NCBI GenBank assembly: GCA_900552845.1
Contig: USBC01000054.1
Coordinates: 1 to 10,458, forward strand
Source: an uncultured Oscillospiraceae bacterium
Lineage (GTDB): Bacteria; Bacillota; Clostridia; Oscillospirales; Ruminococcaceae
DNA: 10,458 nt
Direction: 5' to 3'
The notes under the pieces: model-generated
Seen by the model: only the letters and a program-made list of their open reading frames with translations
The model's database searches: none
Told to the model about the DNA's origin: nothing
Translations under genes and position numbers: made by a program
In this document: one piece after another, positions 1-6,102 of the stretch
How positions within the stretch are numbered: position 1 is the stretch's first letter
Layout: each line of letters begins with the position of its first letter

Positions 1-503
1 ATGCGGCCGCCCCGCTTGAGGTATTCGAGGGTATCCACCAGCGCCACAACAACGATTTTTTTCTTCTCTTCCTCCAGAACCTGTGCGATTTCCTTTGCGG
101 GCATTCCTGCCTCCAAAAGGCGGAACGCAAGCTCCACCAGAATCCCAGTACCCATCGCTGCACTGGTGCTGTCCACAACATAGATGTTTTCATACTCCGC
201 CGCCGCGATCATGGCACTTTGATATGTGCCGGAAAACCGAGATGCAAGGGTGATGACAACGGCGGCTTCCTCCGCCTGCTTGACCTTTTCATATTCCTTC
301 ATAAAGGCGTCCGGCGTTGCCTGACTAGTGGTGGGAAGCACATCACTTTCAATGAGCTTTTCGTAAAATGTTTTGTTATCAATGGTTAGACCATCAATGT
401 ATTCCTCCTGTCCGAAATGAACGGTGAGGGGTACCGTAGATACCCGTGCTTTGATCTCAGGAACTAGATCCGCAGTGGAATCAACAATAATCCTTGTTTT
501 CAA
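1..503 (-). CDS. DegV/FakB-family fatty-acid-binding protein, N-terminal part (cut by window edge)
   Basis: Read on the minus strand from a TTG at 503-501, this frame stays open to base 1 and gives 167 residues of a protein that normally has about 280. It shows DegV-family marks: the DSTADL motif at residues 8-13, PLTV at 25-28, TTSQATP at 58-64 and SRFSGTYQSA at 88-97. Known DegV/FakB proteins bind a fatty acid in a cleft and, in Firmicutes, present it to the kinase FakA; nothing in the visible part tells which lipid is bound. The start is set by AGGAG at 518-514, ten bases upstream of the TTG; the other in-frame TTG at 512-510 is too close to that site. The gene follows the MarR gene by 13 bp, so it is probably co-transcribed and controlled by that repressor. 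The C-terminal domain lies outside the window. Confidence 0.9.
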   Translation of the reverse strand, partial: MKTRIIVDSTADLVPEIKARVSTVPLTVHFGQEEYIDGLTIDNKTFYEKLIESDVLPTTSQATPDAFMKEYEKVKQAEEAAVVITLASRFSGTYQSAMIAAAEYENIYVVDSTSAAMGTGILVELAFRLLEAGMPAKEIAQVLEEEKKKIVVVALVDTLEYLKRGGR

Positions 504-513
504 TTTCGTCAAT

Positions 514-518
514 CTCCT
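514..518 (-). promoter_or_regulatory. Ribosome binding site for the TTG-started DegV gene
   Basis: AGGAG on the minus strand overlaps the MarR stop codon (TAG, 519-517) and sits ten bases before the TTG start at 503. No ATG or GTG start fits in this frame near it, so this site decides the start. The overlap with the upstream stop codon suggests translational coupling. Confidence 0.7.
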
Positions 519-963
519 ATTCTTCGCTGTTTTGAGCGATAGCCTCAAGACTTCTGCTGATGGCAGAAAGGCTGAGGTAAAATGCCGCTCGTTCGTCCTC
601 TGTGAGGGTATGGCTGACCGTATCAAGGACAGCACTGATTTTCTCCGCAATTCGTTTGCCGACCTCCTGACCTTTTTCAGTCAAGAGTAAAGGACTTCTG
701 TACCGTTTCGTCCACTCGGAATTCCGGACGATAAATCCATTGCTTTCAAGATACTCCAACGCACGGGAGATGGTCGCCTTGTCCTCCTCGCAATGCTCAC
801 ACAGCTCTGCCGAGGTCACGCCGTTCAGCAAATAAATGTAGTACAGGCAGGATACATGGGCGCTTCTCAGGTGATACGCAGCCATCTCCTGATTTTTTAT
901 CCTTCGGATATTGCGGCTGATTCGGTTAATTAAAACCGTAAATGTCTCAAATCTTTCCTGCAT
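517..963 (-). CDS. MarR-family transcriptional repressor
   Basis: A 148-residue protein, the usual MarR length. Residues about 35-105 form the winged helix-turn-helix: DKATISRALEYLESNGFI (61-78) covers the recognition helix, followed by the wing (NSEWTKRYRS, 81-90) and the classical LLTEKGQEVG (93-102). The flanking N- and C-terminal helices would make the dimer. I chose the ATG at 963 because GGGAGG lies just upstream; the longer open frame back to 1161 runs through the promoter and operators and is not coding. The gene is first in an operon with the DegV gene. Its promoter carries two 18-bp palindromes, so autorepression is likely. MarR proteins usually release DNA on binding a small ligand. 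A FabT-like role in fatty-acid sensing would fit the DegV partner, but that is inference from context. Confidence 0.93.
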   Translation of the reverse strand: MQERFETFTVLINRISRNIRRIKNQEMAAYHLRSAHVSCLYYIYLLNGVTSAELCEHCEEDKATISRALEYLESNGFIVRNSEWTKRYRSPLLLTEKGQEVGKRIAEKISAVLDTVSHTLTEDERAAFYLSLSAISRSLEAIAQNSEE

Positions 964-984
964 GGTTACCTCCCGCCTCCAAAA

Positions 985-1002
985 ATGTTGAAATTTCAAC
1001 AT
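985..1002. promoter_or_regulatory. MarR operator 1 (perfect 18-bp palindrome)
   Basis: ATGTTGAAATTTCAACAT is identical to its reverse complement. It lies just downstream of the -10 box of the marR promoter, across the expected transcription start and 21 bp before the start codon. Size and symmetry suit a MarR dimer. Confidence 0.8.
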
Positions 1003-1006
1003 GTGG

Positions 1007-1035
1007 ATCTTATCATAAAAATGTTGAAATGTCAA
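1007..1035 (-). promoter_or_regulatory. Sigma-A-type promoter of the marR-degV operon
   Basis: On the minus strand, TTGACA (1035-1030) is a perfect -35 box, followed by a 17-bp spacer and TAAGAT (1012-1007) as the -10 box. Transcription would start near 1000, inside operator 1, while the -35 box is embedded in operator 2. A repressor bound at either site would block RNA polymerase. Confidence 0.82.
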
Positions 1036-1038
1036 CAT
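1021..1038. promoter_or_regulatory. MarR operator 2 (18-bp palindrome)
   Basis: ATGTTGAAATGTCAACAT has perfect 7-bp arms (ATGTTGA / TCAACAT) around a 4-bp centre and differs from operator 1 at a single position (T to G at 1031). It overlaps the -35 box. The two sites are 36 bp apart, centre to centre. Confidence 0.8.
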
Positions 1039-1132
1039 TTCTCTCTGCTGCATGCGGACTGCATTTTCAGAAACACCGTGAGCAGGAGCGGCAAGGCGAT
1101 CCGTAGTCTTTGCATCACAGGGATATCCCCCC

Positions 1133-1175
1133 AAAAAGCAATCCTCCGCACGCCTTGGCATACGGAGGATTGCTT
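1133..1175 (-). terminator. Intrinsic terminator of the AbrB-like gene
   Basis: A perfect 13-bp stem (1136-1148 with 1163-1175) and 14-nt loop. Reading on the minus strand it ends in a run of five T (1137-1133). It lies 40 bp after the AbrB-like stop codon and upstream of the marR promoter, so it separates the two minus-strand units. The plus strand has no T run after the stem, only a short TT. Confidence 0.8.
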
Positions 1176-1214
1176 GCAGTTAGAAAAATTCCGGTTGGGG
1201 GTCACCCGTTTTGA

Positions 1215-1457
1215 TTACAGCTTTGCCAGCTTGCTGCGGCAGCTGCGGCAGACATACTTATCGTCATAGGTCGCCAGCTCTTCCTTGGAGCCGCAGAAAA
1301 TGCAGCAGGGAAGATACTTTTTAAGAATGACCTGATCGCCGTCCACATAGATTTCAACATCACTGTGAATGTCGATGCCAAGGGTGCGGCGCAGCTCGAC
1401 GGGAAGTACGATGCGTCCAAGGTTGTCAACCTTTCTTACGATGCCAGTAGATTTCAT
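1215..1457 (-). CDS. AbrB/SpoVT-type transition-state regulator with C-terminal zinc ribbon
   Basis: An 80-residue protein. Residues 1-48 are a swapped-hairpin AbrB DNA-binding domain: STGIVRKVDNLGRIVLPVELRR at 3-24 is the family signature, and VEIYVDGDQVILKKY follows at 34-48. The tail has C52-x2-C55 and C70-x2-C73, a zinc-ribbon arrangement common in clostridial AbrB homologues but absent from the short Bacillus form. Such proteins bind AT-rich DNA as dimers or tetramers and repress post-exponential genes until sporulation starts. The start is supported by AAGGAGG (1473-1467), nine bases upstream. It has its own promoter and terminator, so it is monocistronic. The neighbouring AT-rich region and spore genes are plausible targets, but this is inference. 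Confidence 0.93.
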   Translation of the reverse strand: MKSTGIVRKVDNLGRIVLPVELRRTLGIDIHSDVEIYVDGDQVILKKYLPCCIFCGSKEELATYDDKYVCRSCRSKLAKL

Positions 1458-1802
1458 TTTAAATTTCCTCCTTAAGATAGGTGGTGATTGGTTGGGTTTT
1501 TAAGATGGCTTTTTTCTCGGTTTTTCTCGCCTTTCGTGCTTATTGTACTATTATTTACCATAAAAGACAAGAGGAAAAATATGAATTTTATCAAAATATG
1601 TGGATAATTTTCGCCGATTTTTTCCGTGCTTTTTAATGAAAATCCACAAAATAGACGAAATCAAAAAATGGCGCAGATTCCCATTATTCGATAATTCCAA
1701 ACATATCCCGCCGAAATTGCCGAGAAAAAAGTCGATTTTTCTTCGATTTTTCAAATGTCTCGATTCTCACCATTTTCCGCTACCGAAGGAGGGTGCCTGA
1801 CT
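1458..1802. other. AT-rich divergent intergenic region between the AbrB-like gene and spmA
   Basis: No convincing gene is present; the short frames here have no ribosome site and read like translated AT-rich spacer. The region holds the AbrB-like promoter, TTTTTCTCG twice at 10-bp spacing (1511-1519, 1521-1529), a perfect 11-bp inverted copy of TTTTTTCTCGG (1510-1520) at 1720-1730, and TCGATTTTTC twice at 11-bp spacing (1732-1741, 1743-1752). Such phased T-tracts favour bent DNA. I could not identify a clear promoter for spmA; a sporulation-sigma promoter is likely but not recognisable by eye. Confidence 0.6.
1542..1570 (-). promoter_or_regulatory. Promoter of the AbrB-like gene
   Basis: On the minus strand, TTGTCT (1570-1565), a 17-bp spacer and TACAAT (1547-1542) make a good sigma-A-type promoter. 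Transcription would start near 1535, leaving a leader of about 78 nt that contains two phased TTTTTCTCG-type tracts (seen on the plus strand at 1511-1529). Confidence 0.7.
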
Positions 1803-2393
1803 GTGATGAATGTCATTCTTGTCGGAATGCTGATTTTCTCGCTTGTTACCGCCGCTGTTACCGGGCGAATGGAGGCGCTTTCCTCGGCGGCGCTTTCCGG
1901 CTGCGGAGATGCCGTCGCCCTTTCCGTATCGCTTGCCGGCATGCTCTGTCTGTGGAGCGGTCTGATGGAGATCGCCCGCCGCTGCCGGCTTACCGAGGCA
2001 CTGGCAAAGCTGTTCCGCCCCGTCACACGCATTTTGTTCCCTACGGTCCGGCAGGACAGCGATGCCATGTCCGCCATCTGCATGAATTTATCCGCTAATC
2101 TGCTGGGGCTGGGGAATGCCGCCACCCCGCTGGGGCTTGCCGCCATGCGGGAGCTGCAAAAGGGAAACCCTGACCCGGCGATCGCCAGCAATCCCATGGT
2201 GACCTTCGTGGTACTGAATACTGCCTCGCTCCAGTTGGTTCCCACCACCTGCGCCGTGCTGCGCCAGCAGGCGGGCAGCGCCGCCCCCATGGAAATATTG
2301 CCCGCCGTGTGGCTGACCGGAGCTGTCGCCCTTGCCGCCGCCCTGCTGACCGAGCGTCTGCTGCGGGGAAAGGAGCACCGCCATGGGCTTTAG
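1803..2393 (+). CDS. spmA: Spore maturation protein A
   Basis: An integral membrane protein of 196 residues with a nucleoside-recognition (Gate) domain. Hydrophobic helices run through most of the chain, and the conserved SANLLGLGNAATPLGLAAM stretch is followed by NPMVTFVVLNTASLQLVPTT, both typical of SpmA. SpmA and SpmB are needed for full dehydration of the spore core and so for heat resistance; the transported substrate is not established. I chose the GTG at 1803 because AAGGAGGG (1786-1793) is better spaced to it than to the ATG at 1806; the difference is one residue. The upstream in-frame ATG at 1755 has no ribosome site. The 3' end overlaps spmB by 11 bp, so the two are translated together. 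Confidence 0.92.
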   Translation: MMNVILVGMLIFSLVTAAVTGRMEALSSAALSGCGDAVALSVSLAGMLCLWSGLMEIARRCRLTEALAKLFRPVTRILFPTVRQDSDAMSAICMNLSANLLGLGNAATPLGLAAMRELQKGNPDPAIASNPMVTFVVLNTASLQLVPTTCAVLRQQAGSAAPMEILPAVWLTGAVALAAALLTERLLRGKEHRHGL

Positions 2394-2904
2394 TGCGTGG
2401 GTCGTTCCGCTGCTGATTACGGGGCTGTTCGGCTGGGGACTGTGCTCCGGCGTTGATGTGTTCGATTGCTTTTTGAAAGGCGCCGGAGAGGGACTGCGCA
2501 CCGCCGTCTCGGTCACTCCTGCGCTGGTTTGTCTGCTTACCGTTGTTTCCATGCTTCGCGCAGGCGGCGCTCTTGAGATCATTACCGGCTTTCTGCGTCC
2601 CGCTGCCGAAGCACTCGGCTTTCCGGCAGAGGTACTGCCGCTGGCACTGCTGCGTCCCGTTTCCGGCAGCGGGGGAACTGCCCTGCTGCATCAGCTCTTG
2701 GCACAGTACGGCGCAGACAGCTTTATCGGACGGGTGGGCAGCGTCCTTGCCGCCGCCTCAGAGACCACCTTCTATGCCATCGCCGTCTATTACGGGGCAG
2801 TGGGGGTGCGCCGTACCCGGCATACTCTTGCCGCTGCCCTGACCGGTGATGCCGTCGCTGCTTTGGTCAGCGCCCTTGCCGTCCGCTGGCTGCTGGGGGT
2901 GTGA
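2383..2904 (+). CDS. spmB: Spore maturation protein B
   Basis: A 173-residue membrane protein, close to the usual SpmB length. Hallmarks are LRPVSGSGGTALL (residues 89-101), ASETTFYAIAVYYGAVGVRRTRHTLAAALTGD toward the C-terminus, and several hydrophobic helices. It belongs to the same Gate-domain superfamily as SpmA and is expected to work with it in the developing spore. AAAGGAG (2369-2375) lies seven bases before the ATG and within the end of spmA. No dacB-like gene follows, unlike in Bacillus subtilis; a convergent lipoprotein gene begins its stop codon only 9 bp downstream. Confidence 0.94.
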   Translation: MGFSAWVVPLLITGLFGWGLCSGVDVFDCFLKGAGEGLRTAVSVTPALVCLLTVVSMLRAGGALEIITGFLRPAAEALGFPAEVLPLALLRPVSGSGGTALLHQLLAQYGADSFIGRVGSVLAAASETTFYAIAVYYGAVGVRRTRHTLAAALTGDAVAALVSALAVRWLLGV

Positions 2905-2913
2905 CCCGCCTCA

Positions 2914-3549
2914 TCAGAGGGAAACGGTATCCAGATAACGCAGGAAGAAACTGCCGTCCGGTCGCGTCATAACGGAGTAACGGGTCCGGAAGTCGCCAAT
3001 TTTATAGGGATTTTCATAATATACATTGCCGTGTAGTTCGTAACTGACGCTTACCTCGGATCTTTCCCGATCAAATTGAACCTCCGTGTTTCTGCAAGCC
3101 GGAGTATTCCCCCACCCAAAGCCGGACCAGAACACATACTCCTCGGTCTCGGGAACATAGGTATCTTCACCAAACTCATAATCCGGAATATCGAGCACCT
3201 CCTCTGCCATCTGCTGTACCTTTTCTTTTGGGAAATGGTAACGACCCTCATCATCTATGGTGACAAAATCATGGTACAGGTATTTCTCTTCCTCCATGAA
3301 CATTACCGTACTTAAGATAAAAAGATGGACCTGCCGGTCCTCCAGCGGATAGGCGGAGCTTCCCAGGATATCCCCGGAGTAAAAAGCAAAGTTAGTCAGC
3401 TGCGCGGTCAGAACCTCTGAGGAGGTTTGCAGTTCCTCCAGCATTGCGTCCCAGTCCAATGCAGCCTTTCCCTGCGGGGCGGTGCTGGCACAGGCGCAAA
3501 GGCTAAAGCAAAGAGCCAGAATAATTGCAGGTGAGAATATCTTTTTCAT
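2914..3549 (-). CDS. Secreted lipoprotein of unknown function
   Basis: A 211-residue protein with a lipoprotein signal peptide: MKK, a hydrophobic stretch (residues 5-19) and the lipobox LCAC with the lipidated cysteine at position 20. The mature part is acidic and rich in Tyr, Phe and Glu. I do not recognise a family. The repeated short beta-strand-like patterns in the second half (EVQFDRERSEVSVSYELHG, RTRYSVMTRPDGSFFLRYL) suggest a small beta-rich extracytoplasmic domain. AGGAGA (3562-3557) sits seven bases before the ATG. It is transcribed divergently from the two-component operon and convergently to spmB. Because its promoter faces the response-regulator promoter region, shared control is possible but unproven. 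Confidence 0.88.
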   Translation of the reverse strand: MKKIFSPAIILALCFSLCACASTAPQGKAALDWDAMLEELQTSSEVLTAQLTNFAFYSGDILGSSAYPLEDRQVHLFILSTVMFMEEEKYLYHDFVTIDDEGRYHFPKEKVQQMAEEVLDIPDYEFGEDTYVPETEEYVFWSGFGWGNTPACRNTEVQFDRERSEVSVSYELHGNVYYENPYKIGDFRTRYSVMTRPDGSFFLRYLDTVSL

Positions 3550-3596
3550 GGCGTTTTCTCCTATATGTTTTTTGCTGCGGTGGCAGGTTTTCTATC

Positions 3597-3625
3597 ATTT
3601 TACCATGGGCGTCGCAGGCGGGCAA
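3597..3625 (-). promoter_or_regulatory. Promoter of the lipoprotein gene
   Basis: On the minus strand, TTGCCC (3625-3620), a 17-bp spacer and TAAAAT (3602-3597). The spacer ends in TGG, giving an extended -10 element (TGnTAAAAT), which would offset the weak -35 box. Transcription would start near 3590. Confidence 0.6.
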
Positions 3626-3686
3626 CGGAAAATTTCAGGGCGGTGGCGCCTGTTCCACGCCGATACCCGCCCGCTCTCACAATTTT

Positions 3687-3703
3687 TTAACAAATTCTCC
3701 ACA
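3687..3703 (+). promoter_or_regulatory. Candidate response-regulator box (two 11-bp-spaced half-sites)
   Basis: TTAACA (3687-3692) and TCCACA (3698-3703) are direct half-sites starting exactly 11 bp apart and sharing TnnACAA. They lie directly upstream of the -35 box of the two-component operon. OmpR/PhoP-class regulators typically bind direct repeats at this spacing; PhoP boxes are TTAACA-like. Only two half-sites are seen, so the call is tentative. Confidence 0.4.
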
Positions 3704-3712
3704 ATCGGCGCT

Positions 3713-3740
3713 TTGCAAAAGCCTCTGCCGGTGTTATAAT
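3713..3740 (+). promoter_or_regulatory. Promoter of the two-component/htrA operon
   Basis: TTGCAA (3713-3718), a 16-bp spacer and a perfect TATAAT (3735-3740). Transcription would start near 3747, leaving a leader of about 100 nt before the response-regulator gene. Confidence 0.75.
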
Positions 3741-3804
3741 ATAGGGTAGGAAATTATACCTTCGCTTGGCAAAGCCGCAATCAATCCCGTCAGGCAAGAG
3801 GTTC

Positions 3805-3828
3805 CCTCACCCGATCCCATCGGGGAGG
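3805..3828 (+). other. Leader hairpin upstream of the response-regulator gene
   Basis: CCTC-A-CCCGAT pairs with ATCGGG-GAGG around a CCC loop, giving a ten-pair stem with one bulged A (3809). It lies nine bases before the ribosome site AAGGAGG (3837-3843). No T run follows, so it is not a terminator. It might stabilise the mRNA or tune translation. I could not match the leader to a known riboswitch class. Confidence 0.4.
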
Positions 3829-3850
3829 TTTACTGCAAGGAGGAAATAGC

Positions 3851-4543
3851 ATGATGGACAAGATATTGGTAGCCGATGATGACCTGAATATCTGTGAGTT
3901 ATTGCGGCTCTATCTGGAAAAAGAGGGCTTCGAGGTGGTTATGGCACATGACGGCGAGGAGGCTGTCGCCAAATTCGAGAGCGAAAAGCCATCTCTGATT
4001 CTATTGGATATCATGATGCCCAAATTAGACGGCTGGCAGGTCTGCCGCCAGATCCGCCAGAAGAGCGACTGTCCCATCATTATGCTCACTGCCAAGGGCG
4101 AGACCTTTGATAAGGTGCTCGGTCTGGAGCTGGGCGCCGATGACTATGTTGTTAAGCCCTTTGATACCAAGGAGATCGTCGCCCGCATCAAGGCGGTGCT
4201 GCGCCGCAGCGGACCTGCCGGCACGACCGGCGGCGAGGTCAAGGAGGTCAATTACGATAAGCTCTCCGTCAATATGACCCGCTATGAGCTGAAGGTGGAC
4301 GGCAAGGTTATTGACGCACCTCCCAAGGAGCTGGAGCTGTTGTTCCACCTTGCCAGCAATCCCAACCGCGTCTTTACCCGCGATCAGCTTCTTGATGAGG
4401 TTTGGGGCTTCGAGTATTACGGCGACAGCCGCACCGTCGATGTCCACATCAAGCGCCTGCGCGAAAAGCTGGAGGGCGTCAGCGATCAGTGGAGTCTCAA
4501 GACGGTCTGGGGCGTCGGCTATAAGTTTGAGGTCAAGGAATAA
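3851..4543 (+). CDS. OmpR/PhoB-family response regulator
   Basis: 230 residues, standard for the family. The receiver domain (about 3-120) has the acidic triplet DDD at 9-11, phospho-acceptor D53 in LILLDIMMP, the switch threonine T80 and the conserved lysine K102 in VVKPFD. The winged-helix effector domain (about 132-230) includes PPKELELLFHLASNPNRVFTR and the recognition region GDSRTVDVHIKRLREKL, ending in the canonical VWGVGYKFE. AAGGAGG (3837-3843) fits the ATG at 3851; a second ATG follows directly. The gene is first in an operon with its histidine kinase (14 bp later) and an HtrA protease. Known CssR-type regulators use this arrangement to control htrA under secretion stress. The exact family member cannot be told from sequence alone. 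Confidence 0.96.
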   Translation: MMDKILVADDDLNICELLRLYLEKEGFEVVMAHDGEEAVAKFESEKPSLILLDIMMPKLDGWQVCRQIRQKSDCPIIMLTAKGETFDKVLGLELGADDYVVKPFDTKEIVARIKAVLRRSGPAGTTGGEVKEVNYDKLSVNMTRYELKVDGKVIDAPPKELELLFHLASNPNRVFTRDQLLDEVWGFEYYGDSRTVDVHIKRLREKLEGVSDQWSLKTVWGVGYKFEVKE

Positions 4544-4557
4544 GAAAAGGAATACCA

Positions 4558-6102
4558 ATGAAAACAACGCAGAAGACCCTGATGGGCAAGTACTATTCGG
4601 TGTGCTGTGCCATCATTCTGCTCAGCATGGTGCTGGTCGGTTCCATCTTTATGGTGCTGGCAAATGACTATCTGCGGGAGGAAAAGATCAGCCTGCTGGA
4701 GAAAAATGTGACCCAGGCCGCCCGCCTCACCATGGAAAATTACGCCGCCCACGAGTACCGCTATGTCAGCAGCGATACCCTGCAGCCGGTGTATGCCGTG
4801 CTGGGCACCGCGATCGAGGCAGATATCTATCTTTCCGATAATAAAGGCAATATCCTCATCATGGCGCACACCACCGATAGCACCGTGCCGCAGTCGGTGC
4901 CGCAGGAGATACTGGAAAGCCTCTCCAAAACGGGCAGCTATCAGGGCTCGGTCACCATGACCGGCACCGGCGAGAATCCGCGCTACGCCGTTGCCACCCC
5001 CGTGGTAGATGAAAACGGCTTACTGGTGGGGGCGGTGATGGCGACCGCCCGTGCCGCCAACCGCGCCCTTGCCGGCGATATGCTGCAGATGTTCCTCATT
5101 GCTGCCATTGTTGTACTGGTGGTCAGCTTTATCGTCATTTACTTTGTCACCACCAGTCTGGTCAACCCCCTGCGGCAGATGGCTGCCGCCACCCGTGCGT
5201 TTGCCAAGGGCGATTTCTCGGTGCGGGTGCCGGTGGAGGGTGATGACGAGATCGGGCGGCTTGCCTCTGCTTTCAATAACATGGCAACCGAGCTGGCGCT
5301 CACCGAATCGGCACGCCGCAGCTTTACTGCCAATGTCAGCCACGAATTAAAAACCCCCATGACAACCATCGGCGGCTTTGTCGATGGCATTCTGGACGGC
5401 ACCATTCCGCCGGAGCGGCAGAACCATTATCTTCGCATCGTGTCCAGCGAGGTGCAGCGGTTGTCTCGTCTGGTGCGGAATATGCTCACTCTCAGCCAAA
5501 TCGAGGTGGGCGAGCGCACCATTCAGCTGACCGAGGTGGAGATCACATCTCTTGTTACCAATACCCTTATCGGGTTTGAGCAGCGGCTGGAGGAAAAGCG
5601 CATCGAGGTGGAGGGGTTGGATACCGACCGCTACTGGGTGCTGGCTGATGCCGATCTGATTCAGCAGGTGGTGTACAATCTCATTGATAACGCCGTCAAA
5701 TTCGTCAATGAAGGCGGCACGCTTTCCTTCGACTTTTATACCGAAGGAGAGAATATTATGGTAGCGGTGCGGAATACCGGCACCGGTGTTCTGCCGGAGG
5801 AGATCCCGCGGCTGTTCGACCGGTTCTATAAGACCGACCGCAGCCGCAGTCTGGATAAAAACGGCGTGGGACTGGGACTTTCCATCTGCCGCACGATTAT
5901 GAATATTCATGAGGGCGAAATTTTTGTCCGCAGCCAGCCCGGTGAATACACCGAGTTTGTATTTGGCTTGAAGGCGGACCCCGCCCATTACAAAAAAGGC
6001 GTAAACCGTAAAGCCCCGCCGGTCGATGCCAGCTTTACCACATTGCCGGAAGCACCCGCTGCCGGACGGGAGGAGAAACAGCATGATAAACCGCAGCAAT
6101 GA
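4558..6102 (+). CDS. Membrane sensor histidine kinase (Cache-like sensor, HAMP, HisKA, HATPase)
   Basis: 514 residues. A membrane segment at about 14-36, an extracytoplasmic sensor domain of about 140 residues with Cache/PAS-like pattern (YAVATPVVDENGLLVGAVMA near 143-162), a second membrane segment at about 177-198, and a HAMP linker (about 199-252). The dimerisation domain has the phospho-acceptor H262 in FTANVSHELKTP. The ATPase domain has the N box (N374, N378 in NLIDNAVKF), the G1 box VRNTGTG (404-410, with Asn in place of the usual Asp) and the G2 box NGVGLGLSIC (435-444). A charged tail of about 40 residues follows. It should phosphorylate the response regulator encoded 14 bp upstream. 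Its last 20 bases overlap the htrA gene, which argues for coupled translation. What it senses is unknown; envelope or secretion stress is suggested by the protease partner. Confidence 0.95.
   Translation: MKTTQKTLMGKYYSVCCAIILLSMVLVGSIFMVLANDYLREEKISLLEKNVTQAARLTMENYAAHEYRYVSSDTLQPVYAVLGTAIEADIYLSDNKGNILIMAHTTDSTVPQSVPQEILESLSKTGSYQGSVTMTGTGENPRYAVATPVVDENGLLVGAVMATARAANRALAGDMLQMFLIAAIVVLVVSFIVIYFVTTSLVNPLRQMAAATRAFAKGDFSVRVPVEGDDEIGRLASAFNNMATELALTESARRSFTANVSHELKTPMTTIGGFVDGILDGTIPPERQNHYLRIVSSEVQRLSRLVRNMLTLSQIEVGERTIQLTEVEITSLVTNTLIGFEQRLEEKRIEVEGLDTDRYWVLADADLIQQVVYNLIDNAVKFVNEGGTLSFDFYTEGENIMVAVRNTGTGVLPEEIPRLFDRFYKTDRSRSLDKNGVGLGLSICRTIMNIHEGEIFVRSQPGEYTEFVFGLKADPAHYKKGVNRKAPPVDASFTTLPEAPAAGREEKQHDKPQQ

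Noticed and set aside
964..1161. N-terminal extension of the MarR gene
   Set aside because: It would translate through both operators and the promoter; the ATG at 963 has the good ribosome site and gives the normal MarR length.
1551..1800. Two 66-67-codon frames in the AT-rich intergenic region
   Set aside because: Both are rich in Phe, Lys and Ile from T/A runs, have no ribosome site and overlap each other on opposite strands.
3747..3850. Cyclic-di-GMP (GEMM) riboswitch in the response-regulator leader
   Set aside because: A GCAAAGCC-like string is present, but the rest of the conserved GEMM core and its paired stems could not be found.
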